Part shown: one piece after another, positions 33,980 through 42,154 of the stretch
How the letters are laid out: each line of letters starts with the position of its first letter
Numbering within the stretch: position 1 is the first letter of the stretch
Source of the DNA: Blastococcus sp. CT_GayMR16
GTDB lineage: Bacteria; Actinomycetota; Actinomycetes; Mycobacteriales; Geodermatophilaceae
Length of the DNA: 64,000 nt
Assembly (NCBI RefSeq): GCF_004570875.1
Contig: NZ_SPQK01000012.1
Location: forward strand, 83,502-147,501
Direction: 5' to 3'
Made by a program: the position numbers and the translations under genes
The notes under the pieces: model-generated
Databases searched by the model: none
What the model saw: the letters and a program-made list of their open reading frames with translations, nothing else
Told to the model about the DNA's origin: nothing

Positions 33980-34735
33980 CTACTGAGCCGACCTTCGCAT
34001 CGACCACATCTGGGCCGGCCGCTCGAACTGGGTCGCGACCTCCCAGCTCACGGCGCCGTTGACGACCTCCTTGCGGAAGTTGCCCACCGCCGCCCGCGCC
34101 AGGTCCGGGTCCGCCGCCACCCGCGTCGCCAGCTCCAGGGCCCGCTCCTCCACGGCGGCGTCGTCCACCGACTCCCACGCCAGTCCGAGCTCCGCGGCCC
34201 GGACGCCGTTGATCTCCTCGCCGAACAGCGCCATCGCGGCCGCCGCCTCCCGGCCGATCAGCCGCGACAGGATGACGAAGTGCCCGCCGCCCGGGTGCAG
34301 CCCGCGCTTGAGGAATCCGCAGATCAGCCGCGCGTCGCTGGCCACGATCCGCAGGTCGGTCGCGAGCAGCATGTTCATTCCTGCGCCCACCGCCGAGCCA
34401 CGCACCGCCGCGACAGTCGGCACGCGCACCTGGCCCAGCCGGTAGAAGGAGTCGTAGATCTTGCCCATGCCCTCGTAGGCGTCCGGCGCCGCCGGGTCCT
34501 TGCCGGCCGAGGTCAGGGTCGCGATGTCCCCGCCCGCGCAGAACGACTTGCCGACCGCCTTGATGACCAGCGCGCCGACGTCGGCCCGCCCGTCCACCTC
34601 GTCGAAGGTCGCGATCAGCTCATCGGCCATCGCCGGCGTCAGCGCGTTGCGGCGGTCGGGCGCGTTCAGCGTCACCACCGCGACCCCGCCGTCGACCTCG
34701 AGCAGGACCTCACCGGAGTCGGAAGTCACGGGCAC
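33980..34735 (-). CDS. Enoyl-CoA hydratase/isomerase-family protein without the usual catalytic Glu pair
   Basis: A 251-residue crotonase-fold protein: VAVVTLNAPDRRNALTPAMA, oxyanion-hole segment KSFCAGGDIATL, and AVRGSAVGAGMNMLLATDLR. At the two positions where hydratases carry glutamates it has Asn (AGMN) and Gly/Phe (ICGFLKRGLHPGGG). Hydration is therefore unlikely; isomerase, hydrolase or lyase activity on an acyl-CoA is more plausible. It lies 21 bp after a pair of acyl-CoA dehydrogenase genes and is probably cotranscribed, acting on the product of their dehydrogenation. Confidence 0.85.
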   Translation of the reverse strand: MPVTSDSGEVLLEVDGGVAVVTLNAPDRRNALTPAMADELIATFDEVDGRADVGALVIKAVGKSFCAGGDIATLTSAGKDPAAPDAYEGMGKIYDSFYRLGQVRVPTVAAVRGSAVGAGMNMLLATDLRIVASDARLICGFLKRGLHPGGGHFVILSRLIGREAAAAMALFGEEINGVRAAELGLAWESVDDAAVEERALELATRVAADPDLARAAVGNFRKEVVNGAVSWEVATQFERPAQMWSMRRSAQ

Positions 34736-34756
34736 ACCTTTCGAAGAGACGTTCGG

Positions 34757-35818
34757 TCAGACGATGCGGGTCAGCGCCGGCCAGAGGCCGTCCGGGCCGT
34801 CGGCCAGCACCCCCGCGCCGAGCACCCGCGACCATGCCAGCTCGCTGCCGGCCTCGTCGCGCCAGGACCACAGCCGCTTGGTCAGGTGATGCAGCTTGTG
34901 CTCCTGGGTGAACCCGATCGCGCCGTGCACCTGGTGGGCCAGCCGCGCCACGACCTCGACCGCCGCCCCCGCCCGCACCTTCGCGGCCGCGGCGGCCAGC
35001 ACCACGTTCTCGTCGCGCTCCACCGCCTGGACGGCGGCATCGGTCAGCGCCGTCACCGCGGTCACCTCACCCGACATCTCGGCGAGCTCCATCTGGATCG
35101 CCTGGAACTTGCCCAGCGGCCGGCCGAACTGCACCCGCTCCCCCGCGTACTGCACCGTCCACGCCAGCACCTGCTCCAGCGCCGCGGCCAGCTGCACCGC
35201 CCGTGTCAGCGCGTACCGGGCCTTCAGCTCCTCGAGCTGCGCCGAGTTCAGCAACGCCCCGGACGCAGCGACGTCGTCCAGCACCAGCGAACCGCGGGGC
35301 TCCCCAGCGAGGTTCACCGCGGACGTCGCCTCGATCCCGGAGACGTCGATCAGGCCCAGCACGGGGCCTGCCGCACCGGCAGCGAGGACGACGAGGTGCC
35401 GGGCCGCGCCGCTCCACGCGACATCGGTGACCGTCCCACTCAGGGTGAACCGGCCGGGCCCGTCGCCGTCGTCCGACGCATGGGCGGTCACGGCCGGACC
35501 CAGGGCGAACGTGAGCGGCTCGTCGACCGGCGGCAGCGTCAGGTCCGCGGCCACGACCGCCGGACCGGCCACCAGCAGCTGCTCGGCCACCGGCACTGCG
35601 GCGGCACCGGCGGCCAGCGTGCGCACGATCGCGACCGCGTCGGCCAACTCGCCGCCCGAGCCCCCCGACGATTCGGGCAGGCCCACGCCCGTCAGTCCGG
35701 CGGACGCCAGGGCCGACCACAGCCCGGCGTCCCACCGCCGCTCCGCGGTCAGCGCGAAGGGCTCGAAGCCGGTGAGGATGTCGCGGACGGTCTCGACGAC
35801 CAGGTCCTGATCGCTCAT
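34757..35818 (-). CDS. Acyl-CoA dehydrogenase, divergent subunit
   Basis: A 353-residue ACAD-fold protein, shorter and more divergent than its upstream partner. The middle beta-domain (LVVLAAGAAGPVLGLIDVSG) lacks the clear FAD-binding signature, while the C-terminal helical domain keeps QFGRPLGKFQAIQMELAEM and HQVHGAIGFTQEHKLHHLTK. In actinobacterial sterol and lipid pathways such pairs form alpha2beta2 heterotetramers (as FadE26-FadE27). Its start overlaps the partner's stop by ATGA, a strong sign of complex formation. Confidence 0.85.
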   Translation of the reverse strand: MSDQDLVVETVRDILTGFEPFALTAERRWDAGLWSALASAGLTGVGLPESSGGSGGELADAVAIVRTLAAGAAAVPVAEQLLVAGPAVVAADLTLPPVDEPLTFALGPAVTAHASDDGDGPGRFTLSGTVTDVAWSGAARHLVVLAAGAAGPVLGLIDVSGIEATSAVNLAGEPRGSLVLDDVAASGALLNSAQLEELKARYALTRAVQLAAALEQVLAWTVQYAGERVQFGRPLGKFQAIQMELAEMSGEVTAVTALTDAAVQAVERDENVVLAAAAAKVRAGAAVEVVARLAHQVHGAIGFTQEHKLHHLTKRLWSWRDEAGSELAWSRVLGAGVLADGPDGLWPALTRIV

Positions 35819-36978
35819 CGCAGCCCCAGCCCGCGCGCCACGATCCCGCGAAGGATCTCGTTGGTGCCGCCGCGCAGCGTGTAGCCCGGCGCGTGCAGTT
35901 GCGCCTCGGCCAGCGCCCGGCCGAGCGGATCGGGCGAGTCCAGGGACGGCGTCACGTCGACCACCCGCCGGATCTCGTCGATCACGTCGCCCTCGAACGT
36001 CGTCCCCACGTCCTTCACCAGGGCGGCGGGGATGTTCGGCAGCTCCCCCCGGTCCAGCGCCGCGGCGATCCGCAGCGACATCTGCCGCAGCGCGAGGATG
36101 CTCGCCGACAGCCGGCCCAGCGTCGCCACCGCCGCCGGATCGTCGGCCGCCGCCACCCGTCGAGCGAACTCGGCGACAAGTGGATATGTCGACAAGAAGC
36201 GTTCCGGCCCCGACCGCTCGAAGGCCAGTTCGGCGGTCACCTGGTGCCAGCCGTTGCCCTCCTCGCCGAGCAGCATGTCGCCGGGGACGACGACGTCCTC
36301 GAACACCATCTCGTTGAAGTGGTGGCCGCCGTCGAGGATGCGGATCGGGTTGATCGTGATGCCCGGCAGCGACAGGTCGATGAGCAGCTGTGACATGCCG
36401 GCGTGCCGGTTGGCCGTGTCCTGGGGCGAGGTGCGCACGAGGGTGATCGCGTAGTGCGAGTGGTGCGCGTTCGACGTCCAGACCTTGGCGCCGTTGACCA
36501 CCCAGTCGCCGCCGCCGTTCCGGGTAGCCTTCGTGCGGATCGAGGCGAGGTCGGAACCGGAGTCGGGCTCGCTCATCCCGATCACGAAGTAGCACTCGCC
36601 CGCGGCGATCCGCGGCAGGAGCTCCTGGCGCTGCTGCTCGGTGCCGTAGGTGAGCAGGTTCGGCCCCGACTGGCGGTCGGCGATCCAGTGCGCGGCCACC
36701 GGGGCGCCGGCGGCCAGCAGCTCCTCGGTGACGGCGTACCGCTCCATCGCCGAACGCTCGTGCCCGCCGTACTTCTTCGGCCAGGTCATCCCGAGCCAGC
36801 CGCGCTCGCCGAGCTTGCGGGAGAACGCCGGATCGACGCCGGAGAGCCAGGTGTCCACGTGGGTGGTGAACGAGCCGGCGGCAAGCTCCGCGGCGAGGAA
36901 CTCGCGGACCTCCGCCCGGACCTGCTCGGCCGCCTCGGACCGCGGCGCGGGCGCCAGCGTCAACGAGTTGGTGCTCAT
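35815..36978 (-). CDS. Acyl-CoA dehydrogenase, main subunit
   Basis: A 387-residue ACAD: N-terminal helical domain (LGERGWLGMTWPKKYGGHER), middle domain with YFVIGMSEPDSGSDLASIRT and KVWTSNAHHSHYAITLVRT, and C-terminal LHAPGYTLRGGTNEILRGIV, which lacks the usual catalytic Glu in the expected loop. It is first gene of a three-gene operon (this, the shorter ACAD, and the crotonase-like protein) and probably forms a heterotetramer with the shorter ACAD, sharing FAD sites. The substrate could be a side-chain sterol or branched acyl-CoA; this is inference by analogy. Confidence 0.9.
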   Translation of the reverse strand: MSTNSLTLAPAPRSEAAEQVRAEVREFLAAELAAGSFTTHVDTWLSGVDPAFSRKLGERGWLGMTWPKKYGGHERSAMERYAVTEELLAAGAPVAAHWIADRQSGPNLLTYGTEQQRQELLPRIAAGECYFVIGMSEPDSGSDLASIRTKATRNGGGDWVVNGAKVWTSNAHHSHYAITLVRTSPQDTANRHAGMSQLLIDLSLPGITINPIRILDGGHHFNEMVFEDVVVPGDMLLGEEGNGWHQVTAELAFERSGPERFLSTYPLVAEFARRVAAADDPAAVATLGRLSASILALRQMSLRIAAALDRGELPNIPAALVKDVGTTFEGDVIDEIRRVVDVTPSLDSPDPLGRALAEAQLHAPGYTLRGGTNEILRGIVARGLGLR

Positions 36979-37021
36979 CCTTCGGAGGGTGCCAGACGAC
37001 GGGACCGACGGCCCCCGCAGG

Positions 37022-37321
37022 TCAGGGTTGGGAGTCCTCGTCCTCCGGGGTGCCACGGGTCAGTTGCCGCAGCTCGCTGACGACGTCGTTCGCGACCGAG
37101 CCCAGCGAGTTCAGCGCTCCCGTCACCAACCGACGAACGCCGGTCATGTCCAGCCCGAGCCCCGCTCCGATCCCCGCGGCGACGTCGAGCCCCCGCAGCT
37201 CGCCCTCCGACGGGCCGCGTTCGGCCAGGTCGGGCGACCAGCGCATCGCGTCACCGGACATCGACCAGTCACCCGTCGCACCGTCGATCGCCTCGGCGAC
37301 CCGGTTCACCGCATCGGCCAC
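37022..37321 (-). CDS. Hypothetical 99-residue protein
   Basis: A small protein read from a GTG at 37321 with a perfect GGAGGAG ribosome site. It is predicted mostly helical (VADAVNRVAEAIDGATGD, then GIGAGLGLDMTGVRRLVTGA) and ends acidic (GTPEDEDSQP). I recognise no family. It starts 11 bp after the SnoaL-like gene stop, so they are cotranscribed. Confidence 0.6.
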   Translation of the reverse strand: MADAVNRVAEAIDGATGDWSMSGDAMRWSPDLAERGPSEGELRGLDVAAGIGAGLGLDMTGVRRLVTGALNSLGSVANDVVSELRQLTRGTPEDEDSQP

Positions 37322-37332
37322 GACTCCTCCGG

Positions 37333-37719
37333 TCAGCCCGCGTCGGAGTTCCACATGTCGGTCGCGAACCGCCACGCCCCGTCGGGCCGGCGGCGGAAGA
37401 CGACCAGGTACTTGCCGCTGTCGAGCAGCGTCTCGCCCGACCGCCGGCCGTAGCGCCCCTCCTCGATCGCGACGTCCCCGTACTCGGCGCGGTGCACCGT
37501 CTCGAGGACCCCGCCGTCGGAACCCCCGTCGATCCGCCGCTGCCAGAAGTCGCGGACGGCGTCCTCGCCGGTGATCACCGGCGCACCGGGGGGCAGCAGC
37601 CGCGCCCCGGGCTCGTACAGCGCGGCGGCGAGTGTGGCGTCGCCCCGCTCGAGGGCGCGCACCAGGGTCGCCTTCAGCTCGTCGATGGTGCTCGCGGCGA
37701 TCGTGTCGGTCTCGGCCAT
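37333..37719 (-). CDS. SnoaL/NTF2-like protein
   Basis: A 128-residue cone-shaped NTF2-fold protein: IDELKATLVRALERGDATLA then ALYEPGARLLPPGAPVITGE and FRRRPDGAWRFATDMWNS at the end. This is the DUF4440/SnoaL-like pattern of small-molecule isomerases, hydrolases and stress proteins. No catalytic residue can be assigned. It leads a two-gene unit with the 99-residue protein. Cytoplasmic. Confidence 0.85.
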   Translation of the reverse strand: MAETDTIAASTIDELKATLVRALERGDATLAAALYEPGARLLPPGAPVITGEDAVRDFWQRRIDGGSDGGVLETVHRAEYGDVAIEEGRYGRRSGETLLDSGKYLVVFRRRPDGAWRFATDMWNSDAG

Positions 37720-37780
37720 CCCGGCCCCCTCGGTCCGGGTCCAGGGTCGCGAGGCGCTCCCCGCCGGTCAAGCCCTCCGG

Positions 37781-40039
37781 TCACGCGGTACGCGTGAGCA
37801 CGAGCAGCGCGATGTCGTCAGCGCGGTGGGCGCCGGTCAGGGCGTCCAGCAGCCGGTCGCAGAGCTCGTCGGGATCCGACGTGTCCGCCGCCTCCGCGGC
37901 GGCCAGCAGGTGCGCGAGTCCCGCGTCGATGTCGGCCGACCGGCTCTCCACCAGGCCGTCGGTGAACAGCACCAGTGTCGCCCCCACCGTCAGCACGCCG
38001 GCCCACTCCTGCGCCGGCGCCGGGGCCGGCGGGGCACCCAGCATCCGGCTCGGCGCCACCGGGAGGAACTCGGCGTGCCCAGCGGTCAACAGCAGCGGCG
38101 CCAGGTGCCCGGCCGAGGCGATCCGCAGCTGGCCGGTGACGGGGTCCAGCGTCGCGAACAGGGCGGTCGCCATCCGCTGCAGACCGAGCAACGACCACGA
38201 CGCCTGCAGCCGGGCGATCATCGCGCTCGGCGCCGGCCGGTCGACCAGCAGCGCCCGGTAGACGGAGTTGAGCTGGCCCATGGTCGCGGCGGCGGTGATG
38301 TCGTGGCCGACGACGTCGCCGACCGCGAGCGCGACCTGGTCGTCGGGCAACCGGACGACGTCGTAGAAGTCGCCGCCCACCTCCACGCCCTGCGTCGCCG
38401 CGAGGTACCGCACGGCCATCTGCAGCCCGGCCACCTCCGGCGGGGGCGGCGGCAGCAGGTTGGCCTGCAGCGTGTGCGAGGTGCGGACGTCGAGCTCATA
38501 GCGCTGGGCCTTGGCGAGGACCAGCGACATCTGCAGGCCCAGCTGCTCGGCGACCTCCACGTCGGCCGCGGTGAACGAACTCCGCCGCCGGTCGGTCGCG
38601 AGCGTCAGCACCCCCAGCCGGCGGCCGTCGGCCATCAGCGGAACCGCGACGACGCTGGTCAGTTCCATCGCCCGGATCGCCTGCCGGTGCCGGTCCTCGG
38701 ACGTCACCCCGGCCAGGAACTCCTCGTCCACCACCCGGACCCACTGCGTGCCGCCCTGCTGCATCGCGCGCGTGCTCGGGTGCGTCGCGGACCGCTGTGA
38801 GAGGTGCCGCTCCCGGACCTCGTCGGCCAGGTACTGGCGCGTCGGATCGCGGTGCCGTGCCGTCGCCCGTACCGGGCCCTGCTCGGTCTCCAGGTCGATG
38901 ACGCACAGGTCGGCGAGCCGATCCACGGAGAGGTGGGCGAGCCGCTCGACCGTCTCGCGCACGTCCGCGGCCTCGGCCAGCAGCCGGGCGGCCTCGAGCA
39001 GGAAGGCCGACCGCTCCGCCTGCCGCGCCGTCTCCTCGTGCAGCCGGGCCCGCTCCAGCGCCTGGCCCGCCTGACGGCCCAGGGTCCAGAGCAGGTCGAC
39101 GTCGGCCGGGCCGGTGACCGTCACGGCCTCGGGTTCGTCGAGGCTGATCAGGTCACCCCCGGCGGCGCCGAGCCCGAGGACGAGCACCCCGAGCCGGCGG
39201 CTGTCGGCCGTCACCGGCACGAGCACGAGGCTCGATAACCCGCCGGCCGCCATTGCCCCCGCGATCTCGGGGCGGACCGACCGGAGCCGCTCGTCGAGGG
39301 GGATCGTCCGCACCCCCTGTTCCAGTTCCAGGGCGAGCTGACCGATCGCCGCCGCCTGGAGCTCGTGCAGCAGCTCGGCCGGCAGACCCACCGCGTGCTC
39401 GGTGTGCAGCCGCGGGAGATCGTCGATCCCGCCCGCCGGCTCCTCCTCGACCAGCACCAGCGCGGCGCCGCGTGCTCGAAGCGCCGCACGGCCGCGTTCG
39501 ACGATCACCGCCGCGACATCGGCCACTGACGTCGCGGCGGCCATGTCCGACACGACCTGCTGCACCGTCCTCGACCGTGCCTCGGACTCCTCGGCCGCCC
39601 GCTGGGCGGTGAGCAGCTCGCGCTCGTAGCGCCGCCGCGCGGTCGCCTCGAACAGGGTCGCCCGCATCAGCACCGGCGTGCCGTCGTCGTTCCGCAGCTC
39701 GACGGCGTTGATCAGGCACGGCAGGACAGACCCGTCCATGCGGACGACGTCGAGCGCGATCTCGCGCACCGCCCCCTGCATGCGCAGCAGCGGCACGACG
39801 TGGGTCTCGTGAAACACCCGGCCGCCCATGGTGAGCAGGTCCTGGAACCTGGCGCCGAGCAAGGCGTCGGGCGACCGGCCGGTCCACGCGCAGAACGTCC
39901 GGTTGACCTTGACGATCCGGCCGTCGGGCAGCGCCGACAGATAGCCCATCGGCGCGTTCTCGTACAGGTCGGCGGGGTCCTCCTCCAGCAGCCGGCCCAG
40001 CTGTTCGCGCGGATCCGGCTCGCCCGCTGCGCCGCTCAT
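37781..40039 (-). CDS. rsbP: RsbP-like PAS-GAF-GAF-PP2C phosphatase
   Basis: A 752-residue cytoplasmic sensor phosphatase. The PAS domain is at about 25-125 (ENAPMGYLSALPDGRIVKVN, RMDGSVLPCLINAVEL). A first GAF domain is at about 165-315 and a second at about 330-490. The C-terminal PP2C/SpoIIE domain runs from about 510: VEVGGDFYDVVRLPDDQ and VALAVGDVVGHDITAAATMG give the metal-binding Asp residues, and RADDIALLVL closes the domain. It is expected to dephosphorylate a STAS antagonist (such as the one at 51044). It follows the RsbQ-like hydrolase gene by four bases, matching the Bacillus rsbQ-rsbP order, but has two extra GAF domains between PAS and PP2C. Confidence 0.85.
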   Translation of the reverse strand: MSGAAGEPDPREQLGRLLEEDPADLYENAPMGYLSALPDGRIVKVNRTFCAWTGRSPDALLGARFQDLLTMGGRVFHETHVVPLLRMQGAVREIALDVVRMDGSVLPCLINAVELRNDDGTPVLMRATLFEATARRRYERELLTAQRAAEESEARSRTVQQVVSDMAAATSVADVAAVIVERGRAALRARGAALVLVEEEPAGGIDDLPRLHTEHAVGLPAELLHELQAAAIGQLALELEQGVRTIPLDERLRSVRPEIAGAMAAGGLSSLVLVPVTADSRRLGVLVLGLGAAGGDLISLDEPEAVTVTGPADVDLLWTLGRQAGQALERARLHEETARQAERSAFLLEAARLLAEAADVRETVERLAHLSVDRLADLCVIDLETEQGPVRATARHRDPTRQYLADEVRERHLSQRSATHPSTRAMQQGGTQWVRVVDEEFLAGVTSEDRHRQAIRAMELTSVVAVPLMADGRRLGVLTLATDRRRSSFTAADVEVAEQLGLQMSLVLAKAQRYELDVRTSHTLQANLLPPPPPEVAGLQMAVRYLAATQGVEVGGDFYDVVRLPDDQVALAVGDVVGHDITAAATMGQLNSVYRALLVDRPAPSAMIARLQASWSLLGLQRMATALFATLDPVTGQLRIASAGHLAPLLLTAGHAEFLPVAPSRMLGAPPAPAPAQEWAGVLTVGATLVLFTDGLVESRSADIDAGLAHLLAAAEAADTSDPDELCDRLLDALTGAHRADDIALLVLTRTA

Positions 40040-40043
40040 CCCG

Positions 40044-40862
40044 TCACCCCGTCAGGAACGCCCGGATCGCGGCGGTCGTCTCCTCCGGCGAGCTCAGGTG
40101 CGGCACGTGCCCGACGGCCGAGAGCTTGGTGAAGGTGCTCCCGGCGACGGCATCGTGGACGTACCGGCCGACGACGTCGGGGGCGATGACGTCCTCGCTG
40201 CACTGCAGGACCAGCGTGGGGACGGCGATGTCGGCCAGGTCGGCGCGGTTGTCGGACAGGAACGTGACGCGGGCGAACTGCCGGGCGATGTCGGGGTCGG
40301 TCCGGCAGAAGCTGTTGGTCAGCTCCTCGGCGAGCTCCGGCTGGTCGGGGTGGGCGCCCATGATCACCGGCGCCATCTGCGCGGACCAGCCGAGGTGGTT
40401 GCTGTCGAGGGCGTCGAGCAGCCCGAGGATGTCGGCGCGGCTGAACCCGCCGACGTAGTCGCCGTCGTCGACGTAGCGCGGATTGGGCCCGACCATCACC
40501 AGCGCCCCGAACAGCTCCGGCGCGTCCTGCAACGCGGCCTCCTGAAGTGCAAGGACGCCGATCATCGCGCTGACCGAGTGGCCGACGAGGACGACGTTCT
40601 CGAGCTCGAGCTCCCGGCAGATCTCGACGATGTCGCGCGCATAGCCGCGCAGCGAGCCGTACTTCTCGGGGTCGTAGGCGCTGAGGTCGGAACTGCCGGC
40701 CCCGACGTGGTCGAAGAGGACGACGCGGTGATCGACCTCGAAGTCCGGGGCGACGAAACGCCACATGGCCTGGTCGCAGCCGAACCCGTGCGCGAACACC
40801 ATGGGGCGCCCGGAGGGCACCCCGCTGACGGTCACGCAGTTCCGCGCGAGAACGCTGCCCAC
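40044..40862 (-). CDS. rsbQ: RsbQ-like alpha/beta hydrolase
   Basis: A 272-residue alpha/beta hydrolase with VVLVGHSVSAMIGVLA (nucleophile Ser96), Asp224 in CSEDVIAPD and His252 in GHVPHLS. Nucleophile position, length and the FAHGFGCDQAMWRFVAPDF opening fit RsbQ/KAI2-type hydrolases. In Bacillus, RsbQ makes or delivers a hydrophobic cofactor required by RsbP in energy stress. Here the gene precedes an RsbP-like phosphatase gene by four bases, so the same functional pair is present. The GTG at 40862 lies seven bases after a TAGGGT element and is probably leaderless. Confidence 0.85.
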   Translation of the reverse strand: MGSVLARNCVTVSGVPSGRPMVFAHGFGCDQAMWRFVAPDFEVDHRVVLFDHVGAGSSDLSAYDPEKYGSLRGYARDIVEICRELELENVVLVGHSVSAMIGVLALQEAALQDAPELFGALVMVGPNPRYVDDGDYVGGFSRADILGLLDALDSNHLGWSAQMAPVIMGAHPDQPELAEELTNSFCRTDPDIARQFARVTFLSDNRADLADIAVPTLVLQCSEDVIAPDVVGRYVHDAVAGSTFTKLSAVGHVPHLSSPEETTAAIRAFLTG

Positions 40863-40869
40863 GGGTCCG

Positions 40870-40875
40870 ACCCTA
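40870..40875 (-). promoter_or_regulatory. -10 element (TAGGGT) for leaderless rsbQ-rsbP operon
   Basis: On the minus strand TAGGGT stands seven bases before the GTG at 40862. The 230-bp divergent gap to 41092 also holds the palindrome CAACGTTG (40914-40921). Confidence 0.45.
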
Positions 40876-41091
40876 TGGGACGACGGGCAGTCGCCGCCCG
40901 CCCGTGTCGATCAACGTTGCGGATCACCATCGGTCACCGACGACCCACGGACAGCCAGGCACCCGCGAGCGTGTTCGAAACCCCCTGTTGCTGACGGTCC
41001 GATTGCCCCTACCCTCCCCGGCATCCGCCCTGGCAGAGCGCCGGAACCCCGGCGCGCCCGCCGCACGCACGAGCGCCGAACGAGGTGTCCC

Positions 41092-41880
41092 ATGGCCGCA
41101 GTCGCGGTCCGCCCGGCCAGCCTGATCCCGGTCCCCCGCTCCCCGCAGTCCGTTGCCCCGGGTCCGGTCCCGACGTCGGCTCCCGCCGAGATCGGCGAGC
41201 GCCACAGCCCCGCCTGCCGGGCCGTGGCCTACCAGCGGGTGCTGCACCAGCTCGTCCGCCGTGAGCTGCGGCTGCTCGGCGAACTCTCCAGCTGGGCGCC
41301 GGCCGCCGAGGCCGAGCGCACCGCCGCCCTCACCCGGCACGCCGACCTGATCGGTCGCGTCCTGCTGCACCACCACGCCGTCGAGCGCGAGGCCGTCTGG
41401 CCCGCCCTGCTCCGCGCGGTGCCCGGCGACCGAGTGAGCGCCGTCCGTGCCGCGATCGACGACTGGACCGGGCGCTGCGCCCGGATCGACCACCGGCTGC
41501 GCGACCTCTCGACCGCTGCCCGCCAGTGGCAGGTGGCCGGCACGGCTGGCGCGCGGGACGCCTTCGCGCTCGCCTGCCTCGACCTGGCCGACGCGGTCGA
41601 CGCGCAGACCGCCGATGAGGAGTCCGTCCTGCTGCCGCTGCTCGGCGAGCACCTCGACTCCGGCGACTGGGCCGCGATCGCCCGCTCGTCGCACTGCCGG
41701 CTCTCCGCCCGCGAGCAGTTGTTCGTGCTCGGCCTGGCGCTGGAGGACTCCAGCGCGGCGGACCGCGCGCGGCTGATCAGCGGGCTGTCACCGGCGACCC
41801 GCGTGGCCTGGCGGCTGCACGGGCGCCGGGACTACCGCGCGGCCGTCGTCCGGCTGCGGGGTGCGCCGCCGGCGGCGTGA
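41092..41880 (+). CDS. Hemerythrin-like HHE-domain protein, copy 2
   Basis: A 262-residue paralogue of the protein at 17953. The hemerythrin helices read HADLIGRVLLHHHAVEREAV, IDHRLRDLSTAARQW and ADEESVLLPLLGEHLDSG. Both copies open the domain with AVAYQRVLHQ and end with VVRLRGAPPAA. The N-terminal tail differs in sequence but is again basic and Pro-rich. Probable di-iron sensor or oxygen/peroxide handling protein. It is divergent from rsbQ-rsbP; a TTGCTG (40988-40993) and TACCCT (41010-41015) pair with a 16-base spacer is a candidate promoter. ATG is preceded by GAGGTG. Confidence 0.8.
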   Translation: MAAVAVRPASLIPVPRSPQSVAPGPVPTSAPAEIGERHSPACRAVAYQRVLHQLVRRELRLLGELSSWAPAAEAERTAALTRHADLIGRVLLHHHAVEREAVWPALLRAVPGDRVSAVRAAIDDWTGRCARIDHRLRDLSTAARQWQVAGTAGARDAFALACLDLADAVDAQTADEESVLLPLLGEHLDSGDWAAIARSSHCRLSAREQLFVLGLALEDSSAADRARLISGLSPATRVAWRLHGRRDYRAAVVRLRGAPPAA

Positions 41881-41881
41881 C

Positions 41882-42001
41882 TCAGTAGCGGGACGTGCCG
41901 CAGTCCTCGCAGCGCTTGCGCACGGCTGCGGTCTCGGCCTGGCAGTTCTCGCAGACCCACGTGGTCCGCTCCTTGGTGCGCTCCTTGATGGCGGTGCTCA
42001 T
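41882..42001 (-). CDS. 39-residue zinc-ribbon protein
   Basis: A tiny protein with two CxxC knuckles: WVCENCQAETAAVRKRCEDC then GTSRY. The N-terminal part is Lys/Arg/Glu rich (KERTKERTT). It can bind one zinc and probably contacts nucleic acid or RNA polymerase; no specific role is known. A GGGGAGAGACCC sequence before the ATG provides a ribosome site. Its stop lies two bases from the hemerythrin stop on the other strand. Confidence 0.7.
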   Translation of the reverse strand: MSTAIKERTKERTTWVCENCQAETAAVRKRCEDCGTSRY

Positions 42002-42098
42002 GGGTCTCTCCCCCTCGTCGCAGGTTCCCCGTCGACGGTAGGGAGCAGACGTGACGGGAAGGTGTCCCCGGAGTTGCGCTTGGCGACCGACTAATCGG

Positions 42099-42130
42099 GG
42101 CCGATGAGTTCGGGGGCCGATGAGTTCGGG
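42099..42130. repeat. Two tandem 16-bp repeats at a gene start
   Basis: The 16-base unit GGCCGATGAGTTCGGG occurs twice in a row (42099-42114 and 42115-42130) and begins a third time. Each copy contains an ATG; neither is likely the true start of the downstream gene. Confidence 0.7.
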
Positions 42131-42154
42131 GGCCGAGCGGGGTCGGACCTGACC

